A DNA stretch of 42,795 nt from Chitinophagaceae bacterium (GTDB taxonomy: Bacteria > Bacteroidota > Bacteroidia > Chitinophagales > Chitinophagaceae), in contig CANHCY010000016.1 in NCBI GenBank assembly GCA_947459295.1, positions 1-42,795 of the forward strand, in the 5' to 3' direction. Below are positions 41,858 through 42,795 of this stretch, in pieces. A program made the position numbers and the translations under genes. How positions within the stretch are numbered: the stretch's first letter is position 1; every line of letters begins with the position of its first letter. A model generated the notes under the pieces. It saw only the letters and a program-made list of their open reading frames with translations, did not search any database and had not been told where the DNA came from.

Positions 41858-42679
41858 ATGCTAGAAAATTTAATTGAATATTTTAATCAGATACCAAGTA
41901 CGCACCGCGCACTTATTTTAGCTGGTGGTATTACTTTATTTTGGATTATAGAGGGAGCAGTTCCTCTATTTTCATTTTCATACCACAAGTGGAAACACGC
42001 AGCAGTTAATTTATTTTTTACAGCAACTACTATTGTTATCAATTTTGCTTTTGCACTTGTCATTGTAAAAGCATCGGATTGGGCCGTGGCGGGGAAGTTT
42101 GGCGTACTACAAATGTTTGAAATGCCTACTTGGGTATTTATGATTGGTGGGCTAATGCTTTTAGATTTGGTAGGCGCTTGGTTCATTCATTTTATAGAAC
42201 ATAAAATAAAAATTTTGTGGAAATTTCACATGGTGCATCACGCCGATACCCATGTAGATACCACCACCGCAAATAGACACCATCCAGGCGAAAGTGTTTT
42301 TAGGGTTGTGTTTACCCTGATTGGTGTTGTTGTTTGCGGCGCGCCCATGTGGCTCGTAATGCTCTACCAAAGTTTAAGCGCTGTGTTTTCTCAATTTAAC
42401 CACGCCAATATTAGACTTCCATTATGGCTGGATACGGCTATTAGCTATGTGATTGTATCTCCTAATATGCACAAAGTGCACCATCATTATATGCGTCCTC
42501 AAACCGATTCTAACTACGGCAATATATTTTCTATTTGGGACCGCCTTTTTGGAACTTTTGATGCTACACCCATGGAAAACCTACGTTACGGCCTCGATGT
42601 ACTCGATGATAGCACCGACGAAAGTTTGGCCTATCAGTTAAAAGTGCCTTTTGACAAATCGGTGAAGACAGATTATTAA
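41858..42679 (+). CDS. Sterol desaturase / fatty acid hydroxylase family protein, paralogue near dnaN
   Basis: A 273-residue di-iron membrane enzyme. The histidine boxes are HFIEH (H111/H115), FHMVHH (H124, H127, H128), RHH (H141/H142) and MHKVHHHY (H205, H208-H210). Hydrophobic stretches lie at about residues 18-40, 50-70, 92-110 and 150-175. The sequence differs clearly from the paralogue at 893-1669. It starts 6 bp after dnaN and probably shares its transcript. The substrate is unknown. A kdsB start follows after about 34 bp. Confidence 0.88.
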   Translation: MLENLIEYFNQIPSTHRALILAGGITLFWIIEGAVPLFSFSYHKWKHAAVNLFFTATTIVINFAFALVIVKASDWAVAGKFGVLQMFEMPTWVFMIGGLMLLDLVGAWFIHFIEHKIKILWKFHMVHHADTHVDTTTANRHHPGESVFRVVFTLIGVVVCGAPMWLVMLYQSLSAVFSQFNHANIRLPLWLDTAISYVIVSPNMHKVHHHYMRPQTDSNYGNIFSIWDRLFGTFDATPMENLRYGLDVLDDSTDESLAYQLKVPFDKSVKTDY

Positions 42680-42713
42680 ATATGCCGTTTCTTTGCATCA
42701 CAATTTGATGTTC

Positions 42714-42795
42714 ATGAAAATTTGTGCTTTTATTCCTGCTAGATATGCTGCTACGCGCTTTCCTGCTAAACTCATGCAGCCGCTAGGAGATAAAA
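42714..42795 (+). CDS. kdsB: 3-deoxy-manno-octulosonate cytidylyltransferase, N-terminal part
   Basis: The gene runs off the right edge. The visible residues, [20 protein letters not shown] and then MQPLGDK, are the KdsB nucleotidyltransferase signature (IPARYxSTRFPGK form), the enzyme that activates Kdo for lipopolysaccharide. An alternative in-frame ATG lies six bases upstream at 42708. I prefer 42714 by family alignment. A weak -7-like element TTTCTTTG is at 42688-42695. A CMP-Kdo role is consistent with a lipopolysaccharide-producing Gram-negative. Confidence 0.82.
   Translation, partial: MKICAFIPARYAATRFPAKLMQPLGDK

Noticed and set aside
1..42795. Other CACGTG words as extra parS sites (for example near 11735, 15645, 17720 and 40138)
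   Set aside because: They lie inside genes and lack the flanking GTTYC/GRAAC arms of parS.
1..42795. Mobile elements, CRISPR arrays, tRNA and rRNA genes
   Set aside because: I saw no transposase-like ORF, evenly spaced repeat array, or recognisable cloverleaf or rRNA sequence. Gaps between genes are mostly under 200 bp.

Overview
The window is a dense, AT-rich stretch of a Bacteroidota chromosome, most likely from the Chitinophagaceae or a close relative. The evidence is a DUF2480 protein, GH3-family and YkuD_2-type proteins, many lipoproteins, little sign of Shine-Dalgarno sequences, and repeated Bacteroidota-type -7 promoter elements (TAnnTTTG). I see no transposon, phage, CRISPR, rRNA or tRNA. 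The genes are mostly core housekeeping genes, so novelty is more likely in the non-coding DNA and in a few odd operons than in an accessory island.

Layout, left to right. 1-0.9 kb: the 3' end of rho and a DUF2480 gene on the + strand. 0.9-12.6 kb: a mainly leftward block holding a fatty acid hydroxylase, polA, two secreted amidohydrolases with a lipoprotein peptidase-like hydrolase, mnmG and ybeY. 12.7-13.5 kb: a small rightward feoA-nadD pair. 13.6-15.7 kb: a leftward PpiD-like chaperone. 15.7-16.2 kb: a 540-bp AT-rich non-coding region. 16.2-28.1 kb: a rightward block with a gamma-glutamyltransferase, a ChaN-like protein, recA, an acyltransferase, mgsA, a GNAT protein, a cyclophilin, uvrB, a second acyltransferase, an acyl-CoA ligase and an OmpA lipoprotein. 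28.2-42.8 kb: alternating short operons: L,D-transpeptidase; adk; msrB; nfu-pnuC-nadR; GH3-LysE-unknown; suhB-thiL-S41 peptidase; recX-nitrilase-nagA; dnaN-hydroxylase; and the start of kdsB.

The most notable signal is replication related. Three parS-like palindromes lie between mnmG and ybeY (12.07-12.19 kb). About 3.5 kb away, the 540-bp non-coding region carries a cluster of DnaA-box-like sequences and four copies of AAGGTATT. Gene direction is mainly leftward before this region and mainly rightward after it. Together these suggest that the chromosomal origin is at about 15.7-16.2 kb with a parS centromere beside it. This is an inference that GC skew and marker-frequency data could test.

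Other points of interest: several genes have a -7 element only 4-5 bp before the start codon, which predicts leaderless mRNAs. Some genes need TTG starts. Two of the three amidohydrolase modules have lost their HxH metal motif. A GH3 acyl-amide synthetase is tightly coupled to a LysE exporter. Each of the two fatty acid hydroxylase genes lies directly downstream of a replication gene (polA and dnaN).
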